DNA from: Marichromatium bheemlicum
Lineage (GTDB): Bacteria > Pseudomonadota > Gammaproteobacteria > Chromatiales > Chromatiaceae
Direction: 5' to 3'
DNA: 35,684 bases
Assembly (NCBI RefSeq): GCF_012276755.1
Contig: NZ_JAAXKX010000028.1
Coordinates: 1 to 35,684, forward strand
Part shown: in pieces, positions 22,888 through 32,287 of the stretch
Numbering within the stretch: the first letter of the stretch is position 1
Layout: the number at the start of each line of letters is the position of its first letter
Notes under the pieces: generated by a model
What the model saw: only the letters and a program-made list of their open reading frames with translations
Told to the model about the DNA's origin: nothing
Databases searched by the model: none
Program-made: the position numbers and the translations under genes

Positions 22888-23657
22888 GCGAACGAGGAAC
22901 GGAGATCGATCGGGAGCGGCGCCGGCTGCTCGGGGCGGCGGCCGGCGCCGGCGTTGCGTTGGTCGCGCCGGCGGTGGTGGTGCGCGCGCTCGAGACCACC
23001 CCGCGTGATGCCCCGGTCGACGGCCGGGTGCGCTGGGGGCTGGCGATCGACACGGCCAAGTGCGCCGCTGGCTGCACGGCCTGTGTCGATGCCTGTGCGC
23101 GGGAGAACGGGCTCGACCTGCAACACCCGCCCGAGGGGGCGGAGCCCGCCGACTGGGCGACGCAGCGCGCGGTGTGGGTCCGCAAGGTGCGGCTGCGCGA
23201 CGATCAGACCGGGCGTGAGACCAACCTGCCGCTGATGTGCCAGCACTGTGAACACCCACCCTGTGTCGACGTCTGTCCCACCGGCGCCTCCTTCAAGCGC
23301 GCCGATGGCATCGTCATGGTCGATCGTCATACCTGTATCGGTTGTCGCTACTGCATGATGGCCTGCCCCTACAAGGCGCGCAGCTTCATCCACGAGGCGC
23401 TGAGCGACCAGCTCAGTCATGTGCCGCGCGGCAAGGGTTGTGTCGAGAGCTGCAATCTCTGCGTCCACCGGCGCGATTTCGGCCTCCCCTCGACGGCCTG
23501 TGCCGAGGCCTGCGCCGAGACCGGACACGGCGCCATCCTGTTCGGCGACCTGGCCGACCCGGACAGTGCCATCAGCCGATTCCTCGCCAGCGAGCCGACC
23601 CGCCAGATCCGCGAGGACCTGGCGCTCAACACCGGGGTGCGCTATGCCGGCGTTTGA
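22884..23657 (+). CDS. dsrO: periplasmic ferredoxin-like subunit DsrO (Tat-exported)
   Basis: 257-aa iron-sulfur subunit of DsrMKJOP. A twin-arginine-type N-terminus (RERRRLLGAAAGAGVALVAPAVVV) predicts Tat export. Four cysteine groups for cubane clusters follow: CAAGCTACVDAC, CQHCEHPPCVDVC, CIGCRYCMMACP, and CVESCNLC with a late CAEAC. It passes electrons between DsrJ and DsrP. The start overlaps the dsrJ stop by 4 nt. Confidence 0.94.
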   Translation: MSERGTEIDRERRRLLGAAAGAGVALVAPAVVVRALETTPRDAPVDGRVRWGLAIDTAKCAAGCTACVDACARENGLDLQHPPEGAEPADWATQRAVWVRKVRLRDDQTGRETNLPLMCQHCEHPPCVDVCPTGASFKRADGIVMVDRHTCIGCRYCMMACPYKARSFIHEALSDQLSHVPRGKGCVESCNLCVHRRDFGLPSTACAEACAETGHGAILFGDLADPDSAISRFLASEPTRQIREDLALNTGVRYAGV

Positions 23658-23678
23658 TCCCGGCGGGAGAGTCTAAGC

Positions 23679-24926
23679 ATGAAGCGTATCGTCTATCGCG
23701 AATGGCGTCTTGCACCGGCGCGCTACTGGGGCATCCTCGGTGTGCTCGCCGTGATGGTGGGTGCCGGGCTGCTCGCCTTCGCCTACATGGAGCACGAGGG
23801 ACACTGGGTCACCGGGATGAACAACTCGGTGGTCTGGGGCACGCCGCACGTGTTCGCGGTGTTCCTCATCATCGCCTCGTCCGGGGCGCTCAACATCGCC
23901 TCGATCGGCAGTGTCTTCCGCAAACCGATCTACAAACCGCTGGGGCGGCTCTCGGGGCTGCTGGCGCTGGCCCTGCTTGCCGGTGGTCTGATGGTGCTGG
24001 TGCTCGATCTGGGGCGCCCGGAGCGCCTGGTGGTCGCGCTCACCAACTACAATTTCAAATCGATCTTCGCCTGGAACATCTTCCTCTACACCGGTTTCAT
24101 GGCGATCGTAATTACCTATCTGTGGAGCATGGCCGACCGCAAGGGCGACCCCTTCATTCGGCCGGTCGGCGTCTTTGCGCTGCTCTGGCGCCTGGCGTTG
24201 ACCACCGGCACCGGCTCCATCTTCGGCTTCTTGGTGGCGCGCCAAGCCTATGACGCGGCGATCCTCGGGCCGATGTTCGTGGCCATGTCCTTTGCCTACG
24301 GGTTGGCGGTGTTCGTGCTGGTGCTGATGTTCGGCTTCGCCGAGGACCGGCGCCCGATCGGCGCGCGGATGCTGCGCCGGTTGAAGAACCTGCTGGCGGT
24401 GTTCGTCCTCGCGGTACTCTATTTCACCCTGGTCTATCACCTCACCAGTGCCTATGGTGCCAAGGATCAGGGGCTCGAGGGCTGGTTGCTGTTCGACGGC
24501 GGCGTTTACACAACGCTATTCTGGGTGGGCTGGATCCTGCTCGGCTCCTTGGTGCCGCTCGGCATCCTCTACCACCCGGTGCGTGGCGCCGAGGCGCCCT
24601 GGGTCGCCGCCGCCTGCGTGCTGGTGATCCTCGGTGGTCTGGCCGCGCTCGCGGTGGTGATCATCGCCAGTCAGGCCTATCCGTTGCAGCTCTTCCCCGG
24701 CAAGACCATCCTCGAGTCCGGTTTTCTCGACGGTGTCGGTGGTCAGCCGGCGCCCTATCACCCGACCCTGCCGGAGCTGCTGCTCGGGTTCGGTGGGGTG
24801 GGGCTGGCGTTACTGATCACCGCCGTCGGGGTGCGGGTGCTGCAGTTCCTCCCCGAGTCGCTCGCCGACGAGGTGTTGCCGATCGACGAGGAGACCATCG
24901 AGCAGCCGGTCGCCAAGGCCGCCTGA
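23679..24926 (+). CDS. dsrP: NrfD-family membrane subunit DsrP
   Basis: 415-aa integral membrane protein with about ten hydrophobic segments, quinone-interacting subunit of DsrMKJOP. The NrfD/PsrC-type pattern is seen (GTPHVFAVFLIIASSGALNIAS, LDLGRPERLVVALTNYNFKSIFAWN). It lies 21 nt after dsrO. A strong hairpin (24936-24964) follows before dsrN. Confidence 0.94.
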   Translation: MKRIVYREWRLAPARYWGILGVLAVMVGAGLLAFAYMEHEGHWVTGMNNSVVWGTPHVFAVFLIIASSGALNIASIGSVFRKPIYKPLGRLSGLLALALLAGGLMVLVLDLGRPERLVVALTNYNFKSIFAWNIFLYTGFMAIVITYLWSMADRKGDPFIRPVGVFALLWRLALTTGTGSIFGFLVARQAYDAAILGPMFVAMSFAYGLAVFVLVLMFGFAEDRRPIGARMLRRLKNLLAVFVLAVLYFTLVYHLTSAYGAKDQGLEGWLLFDGGVYTTLFWVGWILLGSLVPLGILYHPVRGAEAPWVAAACVLVILGGLAALAVVIIASQAYPLQLFPGKTILESGFLDGVGGQPAPYHPTLPELLLGFGGVGLALLITAVGVRVLQFLPESLADEVLPIDEETIEQPVAKAA

Positions 24927-24935
24927 CCCACCTCC

Positions 24936-24964
24936 GTCCGCGTCGTCGAACCGGCGACGCGGAC
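24936..24964 (+). other. hairpin between dsrP and dsrN
   Basis: Perfect 10-bp stem GTCCGCGTCG/CGACGCGGAC with a 9-nt loop, ending 18 nt before the dsrN ATG. No T-run. It may limit read-through or cover the dsrN translation start region, where no good ribosome-binding site is seen. Confidence 0.45.
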
Positions 24965-24982
24965 CTGGATCCGCGATCCCGG

Positions 24983-26359
24983 ATGTCATACCTCTATCTC
25001 GCCGCGCCGCAGAAGTCCTCGGGCAAGACCACGCTCGCCATCGGTCTGTGTCGCGCCCTGCGCGAGCGTGGCCTGGCGGTGCAGCCGTTCAAGAAGGGGC
25101 CCGATTACATCGACCCGCTGTGGCTGAGCCAGGCCGCCGGGCGCCTCTGTCTCAACCTCGACTTCAACACCATGGGCCGCGCCGAGATCCTCGCGGCCTT
25201 CGGGCGTGAGTGCGCCGGCGCCGACCTGGCACTGATCGAGGGCAACATGGGGCTGTTCGACGACACCGCGCTCGACGGTGCCAACAGCAACGCCGCGCTC
25301 GCCCGCACGCTCGACGCGCCGGTGGTGCTGGTGGTCAACTGTCAGGGCATGGGGCGCGGCATCGCGCCCCTGCTGCTCGGCTACCAGGCCTTCGACCCCG
25401 GGCTGCGGCTCGCCGGGGTGGTGCTCAACCGGGTCGGCTCGACGCGTCACGCCGCCGGGCTGGTGCGCGCCGTCGAGCACTACACCGACCTGCCGGTGCT
25501 CGGGGTGATCGAGCGCGATGCGGCGCTCGCTATCGACGAGCGTCATCTCGGGCTGATGCCGAGCATCGAGACGGCGAGCGCCGCGTCGACCATCGACACC
25601 CTGGCGCGACGGCTCGCCGAGCGGCTCGATCTCGATCAGCTGCTGACGCTCGCCGAGTCGGCCCCGGCGCCGCCCGCGCCCCCGCCCGAGCCGACGGTGG
25701 CGCCGCACGGCGCCGGGCTGCGCATCGGCATCGCCCGCGACGCGGTGTTCGGTTTCTACTACCCCGACGACCTGCGCGCGCTCGCCCGCGCCGGCGCCGA
25801 GCTGGTCCCTTTCAGTCCACTGGTCGATGCCGAACTGCCGGCGGTCGATGCGCTGTTCATCGGCGGCGGCTTCCCCGAGCTGCGGATGGCCGAGCTGGAG
25901 GCCAACCGTACGCTGCGCGTCCAGATCGCCGAGTTCGTCGCTGCGGGGCGGCCGGTCTATGCCGAGTGCGGCGGGCTGATGTATCTCTGCGCCGGGCTGC
26001 ACTGGCGCGGCGAGCGTCGCGCCATGGTCGGGGCACTTGCCGCCGAGGTGATGATGCACCCGCGCCCGCAGGGGCGGGGGCTGGTGCGGTTGCGCGAGTG
26101 CGCCGACCATCCCTGGCCCGGTGGCGGGGCGGGGCGCGAGCTGGCCGCGCACGAGTTCCATCACTCGGCGCTGATCGCGCCCGATCCGGGCTGGCGCTAC
26201 GGTTATGAGGTCATGCGTGGCGCCGGCATCGACGGCCGCCACGACGGCGTGATACAGCAACGGCTGCTCGCCTGCTACAGTCATCTGCGCGATGTCGGTG
26301 GTTGCGGCTGGACCGGGCGCTTCCTGCGACAGGTCGCCCGCAGTCTCGGTGGGCCCTAG
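24983..26359 (+). CDS. dsrN: siroheme amidase DsrN (CobB family)
   Basis: 458-aa ATP- and glutamine-dependent amidase that makes the siroheme amide of Dsr. N-terminal dethiobiotin-synthetase-like P-loop domain (QKSSGKTTLAIGLCRAL; KKGPDYIDP), Ala/Pro linker (about 225-240), and a C-terminal class I-like glutamine amidotransferase domain with the nucleophile Cys in YAECGGLMYL, after the oxyanion segment GGGFPELRM. Homologous to cobyrinic acid a,c-diamide synthase; the dsr context decides the function. Confidence 0.93.
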   Translation: MSYLYLAAPQKSSGKTTLAIGLCRALRERGLAVQPFKKGPDYIDPLWLSQAAGRLCLNLDFNTMGRAEILAAFGRECAGADLALIEGNMGLFDDTALDGANSNAALARTLDAPVVLVVNCQGMGRGIAPLLLGYQAFDPGLRLAGVVLNRVGSTRHAAGLVRAVEHYTDLPVLGVIERDAALAIDERHLGLMPSIETASAASTIDTLARRLAERLDLDQLLTLAESAPAPPAPPPEPTVAPHGAGLRIGIARDAVFGFYYPDDLRALARAGAELVPFSPLVDAELPAVDALFIGGGFPELRMAELEANRTLRVQIAEFVAAGRPVYAECGGLMYLCAGLHWRGERRAMVGALAAEVMMHPRPQGRGLVRLRECADHPWPGGGAGRELAAHEFHHSALIAPDPGWRYGYEVMRGAGIDGRHDGVIQQRLLACYSHLRDVGGCGWTGRFLRQVARSLGGP

Positions 26360-26413
26360 CCCGTGAGGGGCTGCGGCGCGGTGTCAGGGAATACGACAGA
26401 GGAAGGGGACGAG

Positions 26414-26728
26414 ATGTTCAGACTCACCACGGCGGCCGCCCGACAGGTGCTCGAGGCGGCCAGAGAGGGCGGGACCGAGGGGCTGGCGCTGCGGCTCGCC
26501 GCGTATCAGGGGCCCGATGGCGGCATCGACTATCGCATGGGTTTCGACGAGGTCGGCGAGGAGGATATTCGCTTTCAGACCGAGGGGATCGAGGTCTGCA
26601 TGGCGCCCGAGTACGTGCCGCTGCTCGATGCGGTTACCATGGATTATGTCGAACTCGAACCGGGCCAGTTCCACTTCATCTTCCTCAACCCCAGGGATCC
26701 ACACTATCGCCCCCCCACCGAGGACTGA
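26414..26728 (+). CDS. dsrR: IscA-like protein DsrR lacking cluster cysteines
   Basis: 104-aa A-type-carrier fold protein (MFRLTTAAARQVLEAAREGG...). The three Cys that bind Fe-S in IscA are absent; only one Cys occurs (EVCMAPEY). That is the hallmark of DsrR, implicated in post-transcriptional control of the dsr operon in A. vinosum. Start chosen by GAGGAAGGGGACGAG just upstream. Last recognisable dsr gene; no dsrS follows. Confidence 0.92.
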   Translation: MFRLTTAAARQVLEAAREGGTEGLALRLAAYQGPDGGIDYRMGFDEVGEEDIRFQTEGIEVCMAPEYVPLLDAVTMDYVELEPGQFHFIFLNPRDPHYRPPTED

Positions 26729-26739
26729 GTACGCCGGTT

Positions 26740-27180
26740 TCAGCGGCGCTCGCGACGGCGGCGACTGTGAAAGGCGCTGATCTGGCGGACGATGCGCTCG
26801 AAGGGCAGGGCCTCGAGGGTGCCGAAGTGCGCTCGCGCCTCGACCAATAGGGCATGGACGTCACGGATCGTCCGGGGTGGGGCCTCGGGGTCCAGCGCGA
26901 AGGCGATGCCGCGCAGCCCACCGAGCTGCAGGTGCAGCCGCTGGGCATGTGACAGCCGGGTGTGCGCGCCAGGGGTGGCGAGGGCGAAGCGGGCGCGTTC
27001 GCGTAATAGCAGTCGCAAGGCGCGACAGCGTCGCCAGGGTGTCTCGGCGGTGCAATGGACCCCGGCGCGCTCGCCGATGCTGTAGCGCTCGGCGTGGCAG
27101 CAGTCGTGCGCGTTGAGCAGCGCCAGCTCGAAGGCGCAGTCGTGTGCTGGCTCGCGTGCCCCGTCCGGGTCTTGGTCCAA
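26740..27180 (-). CDS. Cys/His-rich protein of unknown function (TTG start)
   Basis: 146 aa with strong GC-third-position bias typical of real genes here. No ATG is available; TTG at 27180 is preceded 10 nt earlier by GGAG that overlaps the hslR stop, suggesting coupling. The N-terminal third has Cys15, Cys27, Cys28, Cys43, Cys52 and His13, His25, His29, His42, a possible metal site, followed by an Arg/Leu-rich helical region and a basic tail (HSRRRRERR). No family recognised. Convergent with dsrR, 11 nt apart. Confidence 0.6.
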   Translation of the reverse strand: MDQDPDGAREPAHDCAFELALLNAHDCCHAERYSIGERAGVHCTAETPWRRCRALRLLLRERARFALATPGAHTRLSHAQRLHLQLGGLRGIAFALDPEAPPRTIRDVHALLVEARAHFGTLEALPFERIVRQISAFHSRRRRERR

Positions 27181-27187
27181 GACTCGG

Positions 27188-27601
27188 TCACTCCTGCCCG
27201 TGTGCCGGGTCGGTGAAGCGATGGATCTGGCGTCGGTCGCGCTTGGTGGGGCGCCCGCGCCGCGGTTGGGTCTCGCCGCGCTCGCGGCGTTCGTGCACCA
27301 GTGCCTGGCGGCGTAGCCGACTGGCCTCGTCCTCGCTATAGAGCCTGGCCGCCTCGGTTGCCCCGCGACGTTGGCGATCGATCGCGACGACCTCGATCTC
27401 CCAGATCAGGGCGCCCTTGTGGATTTCCAGTCGGGTGCCAGGACGGATGGTGCGCCCGGGCTTGGCGCGCTGCCCCTCGACATGGACCTTGCCGCCGTTG
27501 ATTGCCTCGACGGCGAGTTGGCGAGTCTTGAAGAAGCGCGCCGCCCACAGCCATTTGTCGAGTCTTAGGCTCGATTGCGCCGATTCGGTTGCGTTGCTCA
27601 T
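27188..27601 (-). CDS. hslR: S4-domain RNA-binding heat-shock protein HslR-like
   Basis: 137-aa cytoplasmic protein with an N-terminal S4 RNA-binding domain (LRLDKWLWAARFFKTRQLAVEAINGG; V-G/A-RP-type loop) and a basic C-terminal tail (RRGRPTKRDRRQIHRF), as in Hsp15, which rescues stalled 50S-nascent chain complexes. ATG at 27601 overlaps the glutaredoxin stop (ATGA). Length agrees with HslR (about 133 aa). Confidence 0.92.
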   Translation of the reverse strand: MSNATESAQSSLRLDKWLWAARFFKTRQLAVEAINGGKVHVEGQRAKPGRTIRPGTRLEIHKGALIWEIEVVAIDRQRRGATEAARLYSEDEASRLRRQALVHERRERGETQPRRGRPTKRDRRQIHRFTDPAHGQE

Positions 27602-27852
27602 AGGTGCAGCAGCGGGTCGAGTTCGCCGCACACATCGAGTTCGGCCATGTCGTCATAGCCACCGATGTGGTGCTCGTCGATGAAGATCTGCGGCACCGTG
27701 TGGCGGCCACTGCGCTCGATCATGGCGCTGCGTTGTGCCGGATCGGCGTTGATGTCGATCTCCTCGTAGGCGACGCCCTTGCGTTCGAGCAGGCGTCGGG
27801 CACGGATGCAGTAGGGACAGATTCTGGTGGTGTAGAGGGTGACCTGGGGCAT
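27598..27852 (-). CDS. grxC: glutaredoxin 3 (GrxC)
   Basis: 84-aa dithiol glutaredoxin reducing protein and glutathione disulfides. Active site CPYC (residues 12-15) after VTLYTTRI, the cis-Pro segment HTVPQIFI, and the glutathione-binding GGYDDM. The frame is open far upstream on this strand, antisense to pepN, but family length fixes the ATG at 27852. Confidence 0.94.
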   Translation of the reverse strand: MPQVTLYTTRICPYCIRARRLLERKGVAYEEIDINADPAQRSAMIERSGRHTVPQIFIDEHHIGGYDDMAELDVCGELDPLLHL

Positions 27853-27999
27853 GGTTTCGCTCTGTCGGTGGACGGGTAGTAACATGTCGATCAGCGCAGC
27901 CTGCGGTTGAAATCGTGCCGGTCGACCGGAAAGGTTCAACACAGGAGCAAGGCGCGCGGCGCCCTGCCGCGGTCTCGTCGACTCGTCATCAGGATCATC

Positions 28000-30639
28000 A
28001 TGTATCGTAACAACCCGCACCCTGTCCATCTCAAGGATTACCGCCCACCCGAGTTCCTGATCGATACCGTCGATCTGCGCTTCGAACTCGATGCCGACCG
28101 GACCCGGGTCGAGGCTCACCTGGCGCTGCGCCGCAATCCCGTCGCGACCCGGGGTGACGGTGGGCTGCGTCTCGACGGCGAACAACTCGAACTCGAGGCG
28201 GTGGCGATCGACGATCGGCCGCTGCCCCCGGCCGAGTATCGGGTCACGCCCGAGTCGCTGACCATCCACCGCGTCCCCGATCGCTTCACCCTCACCACCC
28301 GGGTGACGATCAGCCCGAGCCAGAACACCGCGCTCGAGGGGCTCTACCAGTCCGGTGACATGCTCTGCACCCAGTGCGAGGCCGAGGGCTTCCGGCGCAT
28401 CACCTACTTCCTCGATCGCCCCGACGTGATGGCGCGTTTCACCACCACGCTGATCGCCGACGCCGAGCGTTATCCGGTGCTGCTGGCCAACGGTAATCCG
28501 GCCGCGCGCCGCACCCTCGATGATGGCCGCCAGCTGACGCGCTGGGTCGACCCCTTCCCCAAACCGAGCTATTTGTTCGCGCTGATCGCCGGCGACCTGA
28601 GCGCCATCGAGGACCGCTTCACCACCGCCTCCGGGCGCGAGGTGGTGCTGCGCATCTATGTCGAGCCGCACAATCTCGACAAGTGCGATCACGCGATGCG
28701 CTCGCTCAAGCAGGCGATGCGCTGGGACGAGGAGCGTTACGGGCGTGAGTACGATCTCGACATCTTCATGATCGTCGCCGTCAGCCACTTCAACATGGGT
28801 GCGATGGAGAACAAGGGGCTCAACGTCTTCAACGACAAGTACGTGCTCGCCCGCTCCGACACCGCCACCGACCAGGACTTCCAGGGCATCGAGGGGGTGA
28901 TCGCCCACGAGTACTTCCACAACTGGACCGGTAACCGCATCACCTGTCGCGACTGGTTCCAGCTCAGCCTCAAGGAGGGCTTCACCGTCTATCGCGATCA
29001 GGAGTTCTCCGCCGACATGGGCTCGCGCGGGGTCAAGCGCATCGCCGACGTGCGTCTGCTGCGCGCCCATCAGTTCGCCGAGGACGCCAGCCCCATGGCG
29101 CACCCGGTACGTCCCGAGTCCTATATCGAGATCAACAACTTCTACACCACCACGGTCTACGAAAAGGGGGCCGAGCTGGTGCGGATGCAGGCCACGCTGC
29201 TCGGTCCCGAGCGCTTCCGTCGCGCCACCGATCTCTATTTCGAACGCCACGACGGTCAGGCGGTGACCACCGAGGACTTCGTACGCTGCATGGAAGCGGC
29301 CAGTGGCTGCGATCTCGGCCAGTTCCGTCGTTGGTACAGCCAGGCCGGCACCCCGGTGTTGGAGGTCGAGGGCGATTATGACGCCGCCTCGGCCACCTAT
29401 CGGCTGCGGGTGCGCCAGCACACCCCGGCGACCCCGGGTCAGCCGGAGAAGGCGCCGCTGCACCTGCCCCTGGCACTGGCGCTGCTCGATGCCGAGGGAC
29501 GCGAGCTGGCGCTGCGTCTCGACGGCGAGGCGGCGGCAGCGCCTGCCGGCACCCGGGTGCTGGAGCTGCGCGAGGCCGAGCAGTGCTTCACCTTCGTCGA
29601 TATCGCCGAGCCGCCGGTGCCCTCGCTGCTGCGCGGATTCAGCGCCCCGGTGCGGCTGCGCTTCGATTACAGCGATGCCGAGCTGATGTTCCTGATGGCC
29701 CATGATGGCGACGGTTTCAGTCGCTGGGATGCCGCGCAGACGCTGATGCAGCGTCTGTTGCTGCGGCTGGTGGAGGATCCTGCCGCGGTGATCCCCGAGT
29801 CCTTCTTCGCCGCCTTCGCCCAAGCGCTCGACGATCGCACCGGCGATCCGGCGTTGCTCGCCGAGGTGCTGACCCTGCCCGCCGAGTCCTATCTCGGCGA
29901 TCAGATGGCGGTGGTCGACGTCGACGGCATTCATCGTGCCCGCTGCGCCCTTGAGCAGGCCATCGGCGTGCGGTTGCGCGACCGGCTGCTGGCGGTCTAC
30001 GCCGCGCATGACGACGCCGGCGCCTATCGCCTCACCCCCGAGGCGATCGGGGCTCGGGCGCTGAAAAACCGTGCCCTGGGCTATCTGCTCGCCGCCGGCG
30101 ACGCCGAGGGGCTAGCGCGCTGCATCGCCCAGTTCGAGGCCGCGCGCAACATGACCGACTGCATCAGCGCGCTGCGCCTGCTGGTCGATCACGGCGGCGA
30201 GGCCGGGCTGGAGGCGTTGAGCCGCTTCCACACGCGCTGGTCGGGGGAGCCGCTGGTGCTCGACAAGTGGTTCAGCGTCCAGGCCACCAGTCCACGGCCC
30301 GATACCCTGGCGCGGGTCGAGCGGCTGATGCGCAATCCCGACTTCTCGCTGCGCAATCCCAACCGGGTGCGCAGCCTGATCGGTGCCTTCTGCAACGCCA
30401 ACCCGGTGCGTTTCCACGCCGCCGACGGCAGCGGCTATCGCTTCCTCGCCGATCGCGTACTCGAACTCGACCCACTCAACCCCCAGGTTGCCGCGCGGCT
30501 GATGCGTGCCTTGGTGCACTGGCGGCGCTTCGATGCCGCTCGCCAGGCGCTGATGCGTGCCGAGATCGAGCGGGTGCTCGCCACCGAAGCGCTCTCGCGT
30601 GATCTCTACGAGGTCGCCTCGCGCGCGCTCGAGGACTGA
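28000..30639 (+). CDS. pepN: aminopeptidase N
   Basis: 879-aa zinc metallopeptidase of the M1 family. [11 protein letters not shown] (substrate recognition) is followed by the zinc site [11 protein letters not shown] (HExxH) with the third ligand Glu in [13 protein letters not shown]. Length and C-terminal helical domain match E. coli PepN (870 aa). ATG at 28000 is preceded by AGGA. It is divergent from grxC. A long GC stem (30641-30694) follows the stop. Confidence 0.96.
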   Translation: MYRNNPHPVHLKDYRPPEFLIDTVDLRFELDADRTRVEAHLALRRNPVATRGDGGLRLDGEQLELEAVAIDDRPLPPAEYRVTPESLTIHRVPDRFTLTTRVTISPSQNTALEGLYQSGDMLCTQCEAEGFRRITYFLDRPDVMARFTTTLIADAERYPVLLANGNPAARRTLDDGRQLTRWVDPFPKPSYLFALIAGDLSAIEDRFTTASGREVVLRIYVEPHNLDKCDHAMRSLKQAMRWDEERYGREYDLDIFMIVAVSHFNMGAMENKGLNVFNDKYVLARSDTATDQDFQGIEGVIAHEYFHNWTGNRITCRDWFQLSLKEGFTVYRDQEFSADMGSRGVKRIADVRLLRAHQFAEDASPMAHPVRPESYIEINNFYTTTVYEKGAELVRMQATLLGPERFRRATDLYFERHDGQAVTTEDFVRCMEAASGCDLGQFRRWYSQAGTPVLEVEGDYDAASATYRLRVRQHTPATPGQPEKAPLHLPLALALLDAEGRELALRLDGEAAAAPAGTRVLELREAEQCFTFVDIAEPPVPSLLRGFSAPVRLRFDYSDAELMFLMAHDGDGFSRWDAAQTLMQRLLLRLVEDPAAVIPESFFAAFAQALDDRTGDPALLAEVLTLPAESYLGDQMAVVDVDGIHRARCALEQAIGVRLRDRLLAVYAAHDDAGAYRLTPEAIGARALKNRALGYLLAAGDAEGLARCIAQFEAARNMTDCISALRLLVDHGGEAGLEALSRFHTRWSGEPLVLDKWFSVQATSPRPDTLARVERLMRNPDFSLRNPNRVRSLIGAFCNANPVRFHAADGSGYRFLADRVLELDPLNPQVAARLMRALVHWRRFDAARQALMRAEIERVLATEALSRDLYEVASRALED

Positions 30640-30640
30640 G

Positions 30641-30694
30641 GGCGTCGCGCGCGCGCCGTCGTGGTGGGCGCGCGCCCCTTGTCAAAGCGACGCC
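30641..30694 (+). terminator. GC-rich hairpin after pepN
   Basis: GGCGTCGC (30641-30648) can pair with GCGACGCC (30687-30694); alternatively GCGCGCGCC (30647-30655) pairs with GGCGCGCGC (30667-30675), followed by CCCCTTGTC. Starts 1 nt after the pepN stop. Without a long T-run it is only a probable terminator. Confidence 0.45.
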
Positions 30695-30742
30695 GACCCA
30701 CTACCGTGCTCGGCTTCCCATCGATCCACTCAGGAATCCACC

Positions 30743-31084
30743 ATGTCCGATTATCCGCGTTGCCCTCGGTGTGAGAGCGAGAACACCTACTCCGACGGCA
30801 TGCTCTACATCTGTCCCGATTGCGCCCACGAGTGGTCGATGCATGAGGAGGATGGCGCTGAGGAACAGGCCGAAGCAGGGGTACGCGATGCCAATGGCAA
30901 CCTGCTCGCCGACGGCGATACCGTGGTGGTGATCAAGGACCTCAAGGTCAAGGGCAGCTCCTCGCCGCTCAAGGTCGGCACCAAGATCAAGAACATCCGG
31001 CTGGTCGACGGCGACCATGAGGTCGACTGCAAGACCGATCTCGGTAACCTGATGCTCAAGGCCTGCTATCTGCGCAAGGCCTGA
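30743..31084 (+). CDS. yjdM: YjdM/PhnA-family zinc-ribbon protein
   Basis: 113-aa protein with an N-terminal zinc ribbon ([10 protein letters not shown] and CPDCAHEW, four Cys) and a C-terminal SH3-like PhnA domain ([41 protein letters not shown]). Known as YjdM or PhnA; a direct role in phosphonate breakdown is doubtful. ATG chosen by AGGAAT upstream and family N-terminus MSDYPRCP. Flanked by hairpins on both sides, so probably monocistronic. Confidence 0.94.
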   Translation: MSDYPRCPRCESENTYSDGMLYICPDCAHEWSMHEEDGAEEQAEAGVRDANGNLLADGDTVVVIKDLKVKGSSSPLKVGTKIKNIRLVDGDHEVDCKTDLGNLMLKACYLRKA

Positions 31085-31085
31085 C

Positions 31086-31142
31086 CCCGACACCCTGCCG
31101 GCTGGCGCCACCGCTGGCGCGGCGGGCGCTACAGGTGTCGGG
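31086..31142 (+). terminator. hairpin after yjdM
   Basis: Outer stem CCCGACACC/GGTGTCGGG (9 bp, 31086-31094 with 31134-31142) enclosing GC-rich inner pairing (GGCGCC region). Starts 2 nt after the yjdM stop; no T-run. Confidence 0.45.
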
Positions 31143-31170
31143 ATAGGGCCGCTCGGATAACGGAAGCGTC

Positions 31171-32274
31171 ATGTTCGGAATCGTCGACCGCTATGTCCTG
31201 CGCGAGGTGACCAAGGTCTTTCTGGCCATCGTGCTGACGCTGGCGTTGATCGTCGCCAGCATGCTTTTCCTGCGCACCCTCGAGGAGGTCAACGTCGGCG
31301 CGCTGAGCGTCGCCTTGGTGTTTCGCTTCCTCGGCTATCAACTGGTGCGTGATGCCTCCAGTCTGTTGCCGCCGGCCTTCTTCCTCGCCGCGCTGGTCAC
31401 CCTCAGCCGCTTGGCGCGCGACAGCGAGCTGATCGCCATGCACGCCTGCGGGCTCGGTCCCGCACGCACCTATCGTGCGTTGTTGCTGCTCGCCGTCCCG
31501 GTCGCCGCGTTCACCGCCTGGTTCGCCCTAGTGCTCCAGCCCTGGGCGGCCACCGGCATCCAGGACATCCGCATGCAGCAAAAGGAGCAGGCGGCGCAGA
31601 TCGCCGGGCTCCAACCCGGGCGCTTCTATGTCGAGCAGGGCGGCGAGGTGGTGGTCTACATCGGTGCCATGGATCGTCATCGCTCGCTCGGTGACGTCTT
31701 CCTGCTCGATCGGCGTGGCGGCACCAACCGCATGGTCGTCAGCGAGGGCGGTGTCCACCGACTCGACGAGGGCAGTGGCGATCATCTGGTGACCCTCACC
31801 AGCGGGCACCGCTTCGACGGTAATCCCGGTGGCGCCGCCTTCATGATCGGGGATTTCGACGCCTACGAGATCCGTATCCGCGCCAAGGAGCGTGCCGCGC
31901 GGGCGCGCAGCAAGCGCTCGACGGTGCCGACCTCGGAGCTGCGCATCGCCACCGACCTGGCCGATCGGGTCGAGTTCGAGCACCGCCTGGCCGCACCGCT
32001 GGCGATCTTCACCCTGGCGGTGCTGGCAATCCCGTTGGTGGCGGTCTCGCCGCGCCAGAGTTCGACCGGACGGCTGGCGCTCGCCTTTCTCGCCTATTTC
32101 AGCTTCTTCAACCTGCAACGGCTCGCCGAGGGCTGGCTCGAGAGTGGTCTCACCCCGCCGTGGCTGACCAGCCAGTGGTATCAGCTCCTGATCCTCGGCG
32201 TGGTCTATCTCGCACTGCTCCCCGACAGCCTGTGGGCGCGTCGGGTGTTGGGGCGCTGGCAGCGGGCGGATTAG
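31171..32274 (+). CDS. lptF: LptF-type LPS export permease
   Basis: 367-aa inner-membrane permease of the LptB2FG ABC transporter that extracts lipopolysaccharide. Typical features: YVLREVTKVFLAIVL first helix, SELIAMHACGL, a periplasmic beta-jellyroll (about 130-265) with VTLTSGHRFDGN, and PLVAVSPRQS before the last helices; six hydrophobic segments in total. MHACGL and the GxRFxG segment favour LptF over LptG. lptG, usually next to it, is absent; the neighbour is a LysE-type exporter. Confidence 0.88.
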   Translation: MFGIVDRYVLREVTKVFLAIVLTLALIVASMLFLRTLEEVNVGALSVALVFRFLGYQLVRDASSLLPPAFFLAALVTLSRLARDSELIAMHACGLGPARTYRALLLLAVPVAAFTAWFALVLQPWAATGIQDIRMQQKEQAAQIAGLQPGRFYVEQGGEVVVYIGAMDRHRSLGDVFLLDRRGGTNRMVVSEGGVHRLDEGSGDHLVTLTSGHRFDGNPGGAAFMIGDFDAYEIRIRAKERAARARSKRSTVPTSELRIATDLADRVEFEHRLAAPLAIFTLAVLAIPLVAVSPRQSSTGRLALAFLAYFSFFNLQRLAEGWLESGLTPPWLTSQWYQLLILGVVYLALLPDSLWARRVLGRWQRAD

Positions 32275-32287
32275 CCTGCCCCTGACG

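Noticed and set aside
27853-30009. Long minus-strand extension upstream of glutaredoxin, antisense to pepN
   Set aside because: Only the last 84 codons match a family (GrxC); the rest is a shadow of pepN.
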